Position numbers and translations under genes: made by a program. From Gemmatimonadota bacterium (GTDB lineage Bacteria > Gemmatimonadota > Gemmatimonadetes > Gemmatimonadales > Gemmatimonadaceae), in contig JAJPIS010000076.1 of the NCBI GenBank assembly GCA_021324635.1, positions 1 through 35,015 on the forward strand: DNA of 35,015 nucleotides, read 5' to 3'. Position 1 is the stretch's first letter; each line of letters begins with the position of its first letter. Shown here piece after piece: positions 15,061 to 22,877 of the stretch. Under the pieces are notes generated by a model. That model saw nothing but the letters and a program-made list of their open reading frames with translations. It was not told the origin of the DNA and did no database searches.

Positions 15061-16244
15061 GCGATCGCCTCGCGGCGCAATGTGCCGGCAATCGGCAGGA
15101 TGGCGGCCCGCCACGCCGGGTACGCGCCGGCCAGCGCGCCGCAGGCGACCAGGAGCCCGAGTGACCGCCAGGCCGCGACGGGCTGGAAGAGGAAGAAGTG
15201 GAACGTGGAGGGAAGCCCCGGGAAGTCGGAGAGGATCGCATTGAGCTGCCGCGCGGTCACGAGGCCGAGCGCCAGGCCGAGGATCGCTCCGACGAGCGTG
15301 AGCCAGAGTCCCTCCAGCACGATCTGCTGCACGATCCGCCGGCGGCGCACGCCGATCGCGCGCATGACCGCGATCTCGCCCACCCGCTCGTTGACCGAGA
15401 CCGTCACCAGCGTGGCGACGAGCAGGAACCCGACCGCGAGACTCACGGCGCCGAGGATGAGGCCGAGTTGCCGGAAGTAGCCCATGCGCTCGTCGACCTG
15501 CCGGAGCGCGACATTGGTGGAGAGCGTCGAGACGCGCGGCACGTGGCGGTCCACCCACGCGGCGACACGGTCCGCGTCCGCGCCCTCGCGCACCCTGGCG
15601 AGGACGAGCGACACGCGATCGGCGCGCTCCGGGCCGCCCATCGCCTGGAGCGTGGCGATCGGCAGCGCCGCGACCGGCTCATCGGCGGCGGTGTACAGGA
15701 AGCGGGCGCGTCCTCCGAGCACCAGTCGGCGCCGGCCCGTGTACACGCGGAGCTGCGGGTCGAATCCGGCGGCGACATCGAGCGTGTCTCCCAGCCGCGC
15801 GTGCGTCGCCGCGAGGAACGCCGCATTGGCGACCATCCAGTCCGCGTGGCCCGGGCTCACGCCAGCCTCCAGCACGTAATCCGCCTGGGTCGCCGGGTCG
15901 ATGCCGACCGCGAAGCTCGTCACCGTCCGGCCCCGCTCGATCACGTGGAGTTGCGCCCCGAGCACCGGCGTCGCGACCGCGATGTCGGGGTTGGCGCGAA
16001 GCGTCCGGAGGAGCCCATCCGCGTCGCCGATCGTCGCCTCGGTGTCCATCGGCAGCGTGCCCTTGGGGGCGATCCGCAGGTCGAAGCCCTGCACGAGGAG
16101 GAACCGACGAAACGACTCCCGCATCCCGGTCGCGAGCATCACCATGTCGAGGAGGAGCGCGGCGGCGACGGCGACCCCGAGGACCGCGAGGACGGTTCGC
16201 GCCGGGTGGCGGCGCAGGGCAGCGGCCGCGAGGAGGCCGATCAT
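15057..16244 (-). CDS. ABC transporter permease, LolC/FtsX type
   Basis: 395-residue permease with the normal four-helix layout: one N-terminal helix (ARTVLAVLGVAVAAALLLDM), a periplasmic domain of about 220 residues, then three helices starting at about residue 270 (LGLILGAVSLAVGFLLVATL). The FtsX-type loop VNERVGEIAVMRAIGVRRRR precedes the second-to-last pair of helices. It likely pairs with the 16252-17100 permease and the downstream ATPase to move a hydrophobic substrate at the cell envelope. The ATG at 16244 is chosen because MIGLLAAAALRRHPARTVLA is the usual family start; the longer frame upstream overlaps the preceding gene. Confidence 0.9.
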   Translation of the reverse strand: MIGLLAAAALRRHPARTVLAVLGVAVAAALLLDMVMLATGMRESFRRFLLVQGFDLRIAPKGTLPMDTEATIGDADGLLRTLRANPDIAVATPVLGAQLHVIERGRTVTSFAVGIDPATQADYVLEAGVSPGHADWMVANAAFLAATHARLGDTLDVAAGFDPQLRVYTGRRRLVLGGRARFLYTAADEPVAALPIATLQAMGGPERADRVSLVLARVREGADADRVAAWVDRHVPRVSTLSTNVALRQVDERMGYFRQLGLILGAVSLAVGFLLVATLVTVSVNERVGEIAVMRAIGVRRRRIVQQIVLEGLWLTLVGAILGLALGLVTARQLNAILSDFPGLPSTFHFFLFQPVAAWRSLGLLVACGALAGAYPAWRAAILPIAGTLRREAIA

Positions 16245-16251
16245 CGGTCGG

Positions 16252-17100
16252 TCATCGGCCGAAGAGGGCGAGCGGGGGCAACCGCACGAGCCGCGTCGCC
16301 GCGAGCGCGCCGGCACCGACCCCGAGGACGATCGCCAGCGCGACCGCGACGAGCACGATGTCCGGCGTCACGCGCGCGAACGCCAGGGGCGTCCGATAGA
16401 CCCCTCGATAGTGCCAGTTGATCGCGAGCGACGCCGCCCAGCCGACGGCGGTGCCGAGCCCACTGCCGACGAGCGAGATCAGCGCCGCCTCGACGACGAT
16501 CGACCCGACGATCGACCGGCGCGAGATCCCGAGCAGCCGGAGGGCGGCGACATCGCGGCGGCGCTCATCGACCCGGAGCACGAGGATGCAGAGCAGGAAG
16601 ATGGAGCTCGCGACGATCGTGATGAGCGCGATCGCTCGGTGGAAGCGGTTGACGACCTGAAACGTCCGGGACGTTCGGACCGCCACCTCCGATGAGCGAT
16701 AGGCGTGGAACCCGAACGCCGCCGCGTTGATGCGGGCGAGCGCCTCGTCAGTGACATCCTGCCGGCCGGGCGCCGCGGTCGTGCGCACGGCGAACCGATC
16801 CACGCGGTCGCCGGTACCAACCAGCCGTTGAAGCTCGGAGAGATGGAGCCGGATCCGGTAGTCGGCCCGCGCGATCTCGGACGGATCCGCATTCGGCGCG
16901 ACGATCGCCGCCACGACGACGGTGTCGCCGCCCTCCGCCGCGGCCGGCTGTCCGGCGAGCACCACCCGGTCGCCGACGCGGAGCCGCGCATCCTCGGCGA
17001 GCCGGGTGTCGATCGCGATCGTGCGGACGTGCGGCGGCACGGCGATCGGGCCGCCGCGAGTTCCGAGCTGCATCGCGGCGGCGAGCACGAGCGAGAGCAT
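16252..17100 (-). CDS. ABC transporter permease, shortened LolC/FtsX type
   Basis: 282-residue membrane protein. The C-terminal half is a standard FtsX domain: a helix with IALITIVASSIFLLCILVLR, the coupling loop VDERRRDVAALRLLGISRRS, then two helices ending in IVLGVGAGALAATRLV. The N-terminal part is short: one weak hydrophobic stretch (MLSLVLAAAMQL) and an ~130-residue domain, against ~230 in its partner, so the usual first helix with R-rich entry is reduced or lost. It opens the operon. TAGTTT lies six bases before the ATG at 17100 with TTGTCG 19 bases further up, again a near-leaderless promoter. Whether the short N-terminus is functional or a truncation cannot be settled here. Confidence 0.82.
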   Translation of the reverse strand: MLSLVLAAAMQLGTRGGPIAVPPHVRTIAIDTRLAEDARLRVGDRVVLAGQPAAAEGGDTVVVAAIVAPNADPSEIARADYRIRLHLSELQRLVGTGDRVDRFAVRTTAAPGRQDVTDEALARINAAAFGFHAYRSSEVAVRTSRTFQVVNRFHRAIALITIVASSIFLLCILVLRVDERRRDVAALRLLGISRRSIVGSIVVEAALISLVGSGLGTAVGWAASLAINWHYRGVYRTPLAFARVTPDIVLVAVALAIVLGVGAGALAATRLVRLPPLALFGR

Positions 17101-17209
17101 CAGCGCAAACTACGAGGCGCGCACGACGACGCGACAATCGCCGTCGCGGCGCAGACCTCCACCCGCATCACCGGGTGCACATCCGGTGCACATCCGGTGG
17201 ACCACGCGC

Positions 17210-17635
17210 TCAATCGGCGCGGGGCGCCGCGACCCAGCTCTCCGTCTCCCGGAGCGATGCTCGCGTTTCCGGCAGGGAATACGACACCCGGCCGAGCGTT
17301 CGTACGCCCTGCTGCACGCAGACGAGCCCGACGACGAGCTCGACCACCCCGATGACGATGGCGCCGATCCAGAGCTTCCCGACCGCCGCGGCGATCGCCG
17401 CGATCCCGCAGATCGTGAGCGCCGAGAGAGCGACGACGCCGGCGCCGAAGGCGATCCCCAGCTCCATCGCGCCGCGCCCGCCGGTGCGCACATGCTCCGC
17501 CATCTCGAGCTTCGCCAGCCGCACTTCGTTGCCGGCCAACCGCTTGGAGTCATCGGTGAGCTGTTGGATGAGCTCGGCGAATCCGGCATCCGTGTCGGGA
17601 CTGGGGCGGTGGTTCGGGAACTGACTGGTCGCCAT
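17210..17635 (-). CDS. Holin-X family (phage holin superfamily III-like) membrane protein
   Basis: 141-residue protein with a soluble, helical N-terminus (FAELIQQLTDDSKRLAGNEV, RLAKLEMAEH) and two hydrophobic helices at about residues 60-110 (FGAGVVALSALTICGIAAIA and LWIGAIVIGVVELVVGLVCV). This matches the putative actinobacterial Holin-X family, PF07332, which despite its name is a common chromosomal membrane protein of unknown role. No prophage genes are nearby. The ATG at 17635 has GGAG seven bases upstream; the longer frame includes an out-of-family proline-rich tail. It is last in the rhodanese-Nudix-Usp run. Confidence 0.8.
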   Translation of the reverse strand: MATSQFPNHRPSPDTDAGFAELIQQLTDDSKRLAGNEVRLAKLEMAEHVRTGGRGAMELGIAFGAGVVALSALTICGIAAIAAAVGKLWIGAIVIGVVELVVGLVCVQQGVRTLGRVSYSLPETRASLRETESWVAAPRAD

Positions 17636-17670
17636 GGGGCGCTCCGGACGGCGTGGCGTCACGCTGGGCG

Positions 17671-18132
17671 TCACGCTGGCGGGCAAACATCGTTCCCCGA
17701 GCGCTCCACCCGCCGAGCTCGAACCAGCAGCACGGGCACCAGAGAGCGGTGCCGGACCTCGTTGGCCACGCTCCCGCGCCAGAGATCGGCAAGGAACCGG
17801 TGCCCGTGCGTCGACATCGCGATCAGCGAGCAGCGCTCCCGCTCGGCGGCTAATGCGATCTCGGCCGCCGGATCGCCCGTCGCCAGCACCGCCTCGGTCG
17901 GGAAGCCATCGGCCGCGAGCTCGGCAGCAGTGCGGTCCAGGTAGGCGCGATCGTCGCGCATCTCCTCCGACTCGCGGAGCTGGAGCTGGCGGATGTTGCG
18001 AGCGACCCAGCCGTCGGCCACATGGATCAGGACCAGACTCGAGTGGCAGACACGCGCCAGAGCGCGGACGTGGTCGAGGATCGACGCATCCGCCGGTGAG
18101 TGCTCGAGCGCGACCAGGATGCGGGCGTACAT
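17671..18132 (-). CDS. Universal stress protein (UspA family)
   Basis: 153-residue single Usp domain: N-terminal ARILVALEHSPADASILDHV, the central LVLIHVADG strand and the C-terminal ATP-binding-type loop SLIAMSTHGHRFLADLWRGS followed by VANEVRHRSLVPVLLVRA. The G-x2-G-x9-G(S) pattern is approximated by STHGHRFLADLWRGSVANE, so nucleotide binding is possible. The ATG at 18132 is 28 bases after the Nudix stop. Its neighbours (rhodanese, CoA pyrophosphatase) suggest a stress-related run. Confidence 0.92.
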   Translation of the reverse strand: MYARILVALEHSPADASILDHVRALARVCHSSLVLIHVADGWVARNIRQLQLRESEEMRDDRAYLDRTAAELAADGFPTEAVLATGDPAAEIALAAERERCSLIAMSTHGHRFLADLWRGSVANEVRHRSLVPVLLVRARRVERSGNDVCPPA

Positions 18133-18160
18133 GCGCTCTCGCGGCTGCCGGTCGACGGAA

Positions 18161-18817
18161 CTACTGAAAGGTCGGGAGGGAGAGCACGGCCAGCAACTGC
18201 CGGAGCACCCGCTCGGTCATGCCCCAGACGACATACTCGCCGTGGCGAAAGCTCCGCACCCGCCGGGCGACGCCGCGCACGTGGACGATCGACTCCGTGG
18301 AGCTCTCCGGCGCGACGAGCGTGGCGAGCGGGACCCAGAACGCGGCCGCGACCTCGTCGTTGAGGGTGAGCGCCACGTCGTGCCCCAGGATCGCGACAAA
18401 GGGCCGGACGAGGAGCGACATCCCGCTGCGCGGCTCGAGATCGTCGAGGGCGCCGAGGACCCTCCCGTGCCGAGCGAGGTCGATCCCGGTCTCCTCGCGC
18501 GTCTCGCGGATCGCCGTCTCCGCGAGCGTGGCGTCGCGCGGCTCCTGACGGCCGCCGGGGAGCGCGACGTGGCCGCTCCACGGATCATCCTCATGCTCAG
18601 CGCGCTTGATGAGCAGCAGCTCGGCCCCGCTCGCCGCACGCCGGAGCACGAGGGCGACGGCCGCCCGCGCGGTCGGCGCGTCGGGTGGGCCCGGGGTGTC
18701 TGCGGGGTCCGCGGAGTCGGCGGGTCGGCGGGCGCGCGCCCACCGGCCGAGGGCGTCCAGCACGGCGGGCCAGTTCCCGCCGCCGGCGGGCGCCGAGTCA
18801 GCCCTCGACGTCGCCAC
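18161..18817 (-). CDS. Nudix hydrolase, probable CoA pyrophosphatase
   Basis: 218-residue Nudix protein. The box is GGRQEPRDATLAETAIRE followed by TREETG (Arg104, Glu105, Glu108, Glu109), with the one-residue-longer spacing also seen in E. coli NudL. The preceding LLLIKRAEHEDDPWSGHVALP matches the CoA-pyrophosphatase signature region. It probably splits CoA into 3',5'-ADP and 4'-phosphopantetheine. The start is uncertain: the GTG at 18817 gives a 20-base overlap with the rhodanese gene and keeps a 50-residue disordered N-terminus; no ATG is close. Confidence 0.85.
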   Translation of the reverse strand: MATSRADSAPAGGGNWPAVLDALGRWARARRPADSADPADTPGPPDAPTARAAVALVLRRAASGAELLLIKRAEHEDDPWSGHVALPGGRQEPRDATLAETAIRETREETGIDLARHGRVLGALDDLEPRSGMSLLVRPFVAILGHDVALTLNDEVAAAFWVPLATLVAPESSTESIVHVRGVARRVRSFRHGEYVVWGMTERVLRQLLAVLSLPTFQ

Positions 18818-19160
18818 CCCCCTCGACCCAGGCGCGGAACCCGCCCGCCATCGACGCCACGTCGCGATAGCCCATCTGCTGGAGCGTGTCGGCGGCCAGC
18901 GCGGATCGGTTGCCACTCGCGCAGTACACCACGATCGTGGCGTCGCGGGGAACGCGCTGCTCGATCGTCGTCTCGAGCGTGCCGCGCGGGAGGAACGTGG
19001 CGCGCGGGAGGCGACCCAGATTCCACTCGTTCTGCTCGCGGACGTCGAGGTACACCACAGGCTGGCCGCGTGCCTGCATCTCGCGCACGTCGGCGGCGGC
19101 CACCTCCCTGATCCGCCGCTTGGCGTCGTTGATCAACTCCCCTCCACTCCTGATCGGCAT
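18798..19160 (-). CDS. Single-domain rhodanese
   Basis: 120-residue rhodanese-homology protein. It has VVYLDVREQNEWNLGRLP, the active-site loop VVYCASGNRSALAA with the catalytic Cys, and the closing DVASMAGGFRAWVEGG. It would carry persulfide sulfur or act as a small thiosulfate sulfurtransferase. The first ~30 residues (SGGELINDAKRRIREVAAAD) form a helix seen in this subgroup. The ATG at 19160 has GGGAG six bases upstream, so it is a classical translated leader, unlike the leaderless genes. First gene of the minus-strand run ending at 17210. Confidence 0.92.
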   Translation of the reverse strand: MPIRSGGELINDAKRRIREVAAADVREMQARGQPVVYLDVREQNEWNLGRLPRATFLPRGTLETTIEQRVPRDATIVVYCASGNRSALAADTLQQMGYRDVASMAGGFRAWVEGGGDVEG

Positions 19161-19432
19161 CAGCGCTCCCGCGTAATCGGGGCCGGCGTCGGTGCTGCTC
19201 CGGTGTCGCCGCCGATACCCGCCAGCGATCGCCTCGTGACGCAGCTCGTCCCTGAATGTTCGCCACGTGGCATGTGCATTGCCACTCTCCACGCCCGCTG
19301 CCCGGAGCGCGGCGGCGACACGCGTCGATCGCGTCGCACAGCACCGCCCGGCATCGCGCGGGCGCCCGGACCCCGGAGACGACGCCCCGGCGCCCCCGGG
19401 GCGCGCGCACCACACATGCGGAGGGTCGCACC

Positions 19433-20308
19433 ATGACAGAACGCGATCGCGACCAACAGACCGACCAACAGGCCGACGAACAGACCGACCAGCAGGGCGA
19501 CCAGCAGGGCGACCAGCAGGGCGACCAGCAGGGCGACGGGTACAAGGCGGACCCCGGCACCGGTGGCGGGCGTGGGAACGCCGGTCGTGACTCGCACGCG
19601 CACGAGTCGCGCGGGAATAGAGAGGGTGGGGAGGGTGGGGAGGGTGGCGAGGGGGGGACGAGCGACGCCGACGACGTCGGCGACGCCGGCCCGGGCCGCA
19701 CCGGCGCGGCGAGCGACGGCACCGATGTGGGGAGCGCGGCAGGCGGGGCCCCGCGCCAGCGACTCGGCGCGAGCGGAGCATCTCGCGGCCGGCGCGAGGG
19801 CCGCCGGAGTCCTGACCCGGGTGCCGATCGCGGTCCCGACGTCGGTCCCGACCAGATGACACACGCGGGGAGCGACTACGGCGGCTACGGCGCGTCGAGC
19901 GGATACGACGATCCTCGCCCCGAACGGTCGTCCGACCGCGCGCCGGACGACGGGGCGGACGAGGCGGCGGACGAGGCGACCGACGTGGGCGGCGCGAGTG
20001 ACGGCGACGCGGGCGACGATGCCGCGGCACGCCGCGCCGAGGCGATCGACCTGGCCGGCGGCCTCACGGGGACGGGACGCAGCGGCGACTACAACTACGC
20101 CGTCGACGAGCTCGACGACGAGCGCGAGGGGGACGCCCGCGGACCGATGGGGGCCATCCAGGCCAGTGATCCGAGCCAGGTCGGCACATCCGGACGCGCC
20201 GATGACATGAGCGGCACGCAGGGCACCAGCGGCTCGCAGGGGAACATCGGCGACACGGCGCCGTACGGCCCGGGCTCCGGCCGCGACGAGGGACGCATCT
20301 CGCCGTAG
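19433..20308 (+). CDS. Acidic intrinsically disordered repeat protein
   Basis: 291-residue protein that I do not recognise. It opens with seven tetrapeptide repeats (DQQT, DQQA, DEQT, then DQQG four times) encoded by 12-bp DNA repeats, then a GEG triplet repeat, and continues rich in Asp, Gly, Ala, Arg and Ser. I see no Cys, Trp or Phe and only one Lys; Asp plus Glu clearly exceed Arg plus Lys, so it is strongly acidic. There is no signal peptide or membrane helix. A good Shine-Dalgarno GGAGG precedes the ATG at 19433 by about 8 bases, and the frame is kept over repeats of different phase, which supports real translation. It could be a hydrophilin-like stress protein or a DNA mimic; both are speculative. 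It lies just upstream of the methyltransferase module on the same strand. Confidence 0.65.
   Translation: MTERDRDQQTDQQADEQTDQQGDQQGDQQGDQQGDGYKADPGTGGGRGNAGRDSHAHESRGNREGGEGGEGGEGGTSDADDVGDAGPGRTGAASDGTDVGSAAGGAPRQRLGASGASRGRREGRRSPDPGADRGPDVGPDQMTHAGSDYGGYGASSGYDDPRPERSSDRAPDDGADEAADEATDVGGASDGDAGDDAAARRAEAIDLAGGLTGTGRSGDYNYAVDELDDEREGDARGPMGAIQASDPSQVGTSGRADDMSGTQGTSGSQGNIGDTAPYGPGSGRDEGRISP
19451..19534. repeat. Seven 12-bp coding tandem repeats
   Basis: Seven adjacent 12-base units inside the acidic protein gene: GACCAACAGACC, GACCAACAGGCC, GACGAACAGACC, then four identical GACCAGCAGGGC. The identical last four suggest recent expansion; the unit is a multiple of three so copy-number change keeps the frame. 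Confidence 0.9.
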
Positions 20309-20342
20309 GTCGCCCGACCACGGCGCGCGGCCGGTCCCCGGC

Positions 20343-20419
20343 GTGCCGGGACGGCCCGTGCCGGGGACGGGGCCGTGCCGGGAGCGGCCGTGCCGGGAGG
20401 GGCCGTGCCGGCGGGCGTG
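20343..20419. repeat. GC-rich tandem repeats before the methyltransferase
   Basis: Four full units of 15, 17, 15 and 15 bases, each starting GTGCCGGG (20343, 20358, 20375, 20390), and a fifth partial unit at 20405. The general form is GTGCCGGGAnnGGCC. They lie between the acidic protein gene and the methyltransferase start, where a promoter or leader would be. A long frame runs through them but encodes only an R/C/G-rich stretch, so I do not count it as coding. Confidence 0.8.
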
Positions 20420-20528
20420 GTGTTGGCGGCACGGCCGGCGGTCCGGATGGCGCTGCCGACGGCGTGCCGATGGGCGTCGCGTCGAGCCGATGCGGGCCCC
20501 GATCCGGCGGGCGCGCATCCTCGGGGCG

Positions 20529-22877
20529 ATGCTCACCCTGCGCGCGGCGGCGGCGCTCCTTGCAGCGGACGGACTCGACGGCCTGGCCGCCCTCGCCGCG
20601 ATGTGCGGCTGTGGCGGGCCGCTCCTCCCGCTCGACGAGTCGATGCGCGGACGGCTCGGGCTCGACGAGCGGCCGGGCCCTCCGGGCGCGGCGGCGTATG
20701 TGGCGCGTGGGGCCGGGCCACTCCGTGCGCTCGTCCTCCGCGCGGATCCGGGGCCCACCGGCGTCTCGCTTCGCGAGCTCGTCGTCCGCGTCGCGGCGCG
20801 GCTCGCCCGGCAGACGCCGCACCTCGCATGGCTCTGCATCGCGGCCGCGCGCCGCCCTGCCCCGCGCCCCGCGCGCGAGCTGCTGCTGGCATCGTGGTGG
20901 CCTGACCGGTTGCCGCCGCGGCTCGCCGCCCTCGCCGTCGACCAGGATGCGGTCGTCGACAGTGACGCCGAGACGCTGTGTGGGCTCGCGACAGCGGGTG
21001 CGCTGGGCGATACGCTGACGCAGGCCCGGTGGCTCGAGGTCCTCGGCCGCGAGGCGCTGACACGTCGCTTCTATCGTGCCCTGCGCGGTGCGGTCGGCGA
21101 CCTGGCGGCGACCCTCCGCGTCCCACCCGGTGCCCGGCGGCCGACCGGCGATGCGCGGCAGGGGCTCGCCCTGTTGTACGCGTCCCGCCTGCTGTTCCTC
21201 GCATTTCTGGAGGCGAAAGGGTGGCTCGACGGCGATCGCGCCTTCCTCGCCCGCACGTTCGGGGAGTGTGCCGCGGGGGGCGGCGGGTATCACGCGCGGG
21301 TGCTTCGGCCGCTGTTCTTCGGCACGCTCAACACGCCGGTCCGGCGGCGGGCGGCGGCGGCCCGCCGCTTCGGGCGGCTGCCGTTCCTGAACGGCGGCCT
21401 GTTCGCGCCCACGCCGCTCGAGCGCCGCCTCCGGGACGCGGCGTTTGGGGACGACGCGCTGGGCGGGTTGCTCGGCGGTGTGCTCGGGCGCTTCCGGTTC
21501 ACGGCTCGTGAGGACCGGAGCACGTGGAGCGAGGCAGCGGTCGATCCCGAGATGCTGGGCAAGGCGTTCGAGGCGCTCATGTCCCCGGCCGAGCGGCACC
21601 GCACGGGCGCGTACTTCACGCCGCAGCACCTCGTCGAGCGCACGACGGAGGGGGCGCTCCGAGCGCTGCTGAGTGCCGGGGTGGGGGTCGGGGCGACGGA
21701 GGCGCTCCTTGCCGGCGAGCCCGTGGGCCGGACGGCGGCCCGGGAGGCGCGCGAGTACCTGGCGCGGGTCCGTGTGATCGACCCGGCCTGCGGGTCGGGC
21801 GCGTTCCTCGTCCACGTGCTGGACGTCGTGTCGGGGCTGCTGGGGCGGGTCGGCGACGCACGCCCCGCGTACGAGCGCCGCCGAGCCGTGCTCACGCGCT
21901 CGATCTTCGGCGTCGACGTCAATCCGGCGGCCGTGTGGCTCTGCGAGCTTCGGCTCTGGCTCGCCGTGGTCGTGGACTGCGACGACACGGCGCCGGAGCA
22001 GGTCGTGCCGCTTCCCAATCTCGACCGCAACATCCGCGTGGGCGATGCGCTCACGGGCGGTGGCTTCGAGGATGGCGCGGGAGGCGACAGCCTGGCGGCG
22101 CGGGTCGTCGCGGCCGGCGGGGGTCGGATCCGCGAGCTGCGCGAGCGGTACGTGCGCGCCGCGGGGGCGCGCAAGCGCGCGGCCGCCCGTCTGCTCGAGC
22201 GCGCGGAGCGGGCACGGGCCATCGGCGCCGCCGCACGCGAGCTGGCGATCGTCGAGCATGCCCGCCGCGGGGCGCTCGCCGACGCGCGTCGGCGAGATCT
22301 CTTCGGCGCGCGGACGCCGACGACGGGCGAGGCGCGGGCGCGGCGGCTCGCGCTCAGGGCACAGGCGCGGGCGTTGCGGGCGCGCCTGGCGGCGTTACGG
22401 GACGGCGCCGCCCTACCGTTCGCGTTCGCGGCGCACTTCGCCGATGCGCAGTCCGACGGCGGGTTCGACGCCGTCGTTGGGAACCCGCCGTGGGTCCGGC
22501 CGCACGCACTCCGGGTCGCGGATCGCGAGTGGCTGCACCGGGCGTTCGCGGTCTGCCGGGACGCGGCGTGGGCGCGCGGGGCGGCCGCCGGACGTGCCGG
22601 CGGGTTCGGGGCGCAGGTCGACCTTTCGGCGCTCTTCCTCGAGCGCGGTCTGTCGCTGGTCCGGCCTGGCGGGGTCGTGGCGCTCCTGCTGCCGGCCAAG
22701 CTCTGGCGCTGTCTGGCCGGCGGCGGCGCGCGGCGGCTCGTCATGCGGGAATCGGCCGTGCTCGAGATCGAGGATTGGTCGGCGAGTCGCTCGGCGTTCG
22801 ACGCCGCCGCGTACCCGTCGCTGCTCGTCGCGCGCCGCACGCGACCGCACGCGGCGCGCATCGCCGTCCCGTCGTGA
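20529..22877 (+). CDS. Eco57I-type N6-adenine DNA methyltransferase, catalytic part
   Basis: 782-residue protein (from the ATG at 20529; GTG 20343 and ATG 20490 are in-frame alternatives). Residues 1-170 are a family-typical N-terminal region without a visible PD-(D/E)xK motif. Then come the helical ALLYASRLLFLAFLEAKGWL segment, R358-TGAYFTP, SAM-binding motif I VIDPACGSGAFL (D418, G422, G424) and catalytic motif IV N652-PPW. The methyltransferase therefore looks active and should methylate adenine N6. It ends shortly after the last Rossmann-like block (VVALLLPAKLWRCL, VLEIEDWSAS), whereas full-length relatives continue into a target-recognition domain. That domain is the next gene, joined by a GTGA overlap. 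In BREX PglX and DISARM DrmMI both parts are one chain. Start choice is uncertain. Confidence 0.88.
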   Translation: MLTLRAAAALLAADGLDGLAALAAMCGCGGPLLPLDESMRGRLGLDERPGPPGAAAYVARGAGPLRALVLRADPGPTGVSLRELVVRVAARLARQTPHLAWLCIAAARRPAPRPARELLLASWWPDRLPPRLAALAVDQDAVVDSDAETLCGLATAGALGDTLTQARWLEVLGREALTRRFYRALRGAVGDLAATLRVPPGARRPTGDARQGLALLYASRLLFLAFLEAKGWLDGDRAFLARTFGECAAGGGGYHARVLRPLFFGTLNTPVRRRAAAARRFGRLPFLNGGLFAPTPLERRLRDAAFGDDALGGLLGGVLGRFRFTAREDRSTWSEAAVDPEMLGKAFEALMSPAERHRTGAYFTPQHLVERTTEGALRALLSAGVGVGATEALLAGEPVGRTAAREAREYLARVRVIDPACGSGAFLVHVLDVVSGLLGRVGDARPAYERRRAVLTRSIFGVDVNPAAVWLCELRLWLAVVVDCDDTAPEQVVPLPNLDRNIRVGDALTGGGFEDGAGGDSLAARVVAAGGGRIRELRERYVRAAGARKRAAARLLERAERARAIGAAARELAIVEHARRGALADARRRDLFGARTPTTGEARARRLALRAQARALRARLAALRDGAALPFAFAAHFADAQSDGGFDAVVGNPPWVRPHALRVADREWLHRAFAVCRDAAWARGAAAGRAGGFGAQVDLSALFLERGLSLVRPGGVVALLLPAKLWRCLAGGGARRLVMRESAVLEIEDWSASRSAFDAAAYPSLLVARRTRPHAARIAVPS

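Noticed and set aside
17210-17635. Phage holin, possible prophage
   Set aside because: The Holin-X family is common on chromosomes and no integrase, capsid, tail or lysis genes are nearby.
19451-19534. CRISPR array
   Set aside because: The units are 12 bp, contiguous without spacers and in frame with a protein; no other CRISPR-like spacing occurs in the window.
20343-20528. N-terminal extension of the methyltransferase from the GTG at 20343
   Set aside because: The extension is translated tandem repeat (P, C, R, G rich) with no family similarity; the conserved-type sequence begins near 20529.
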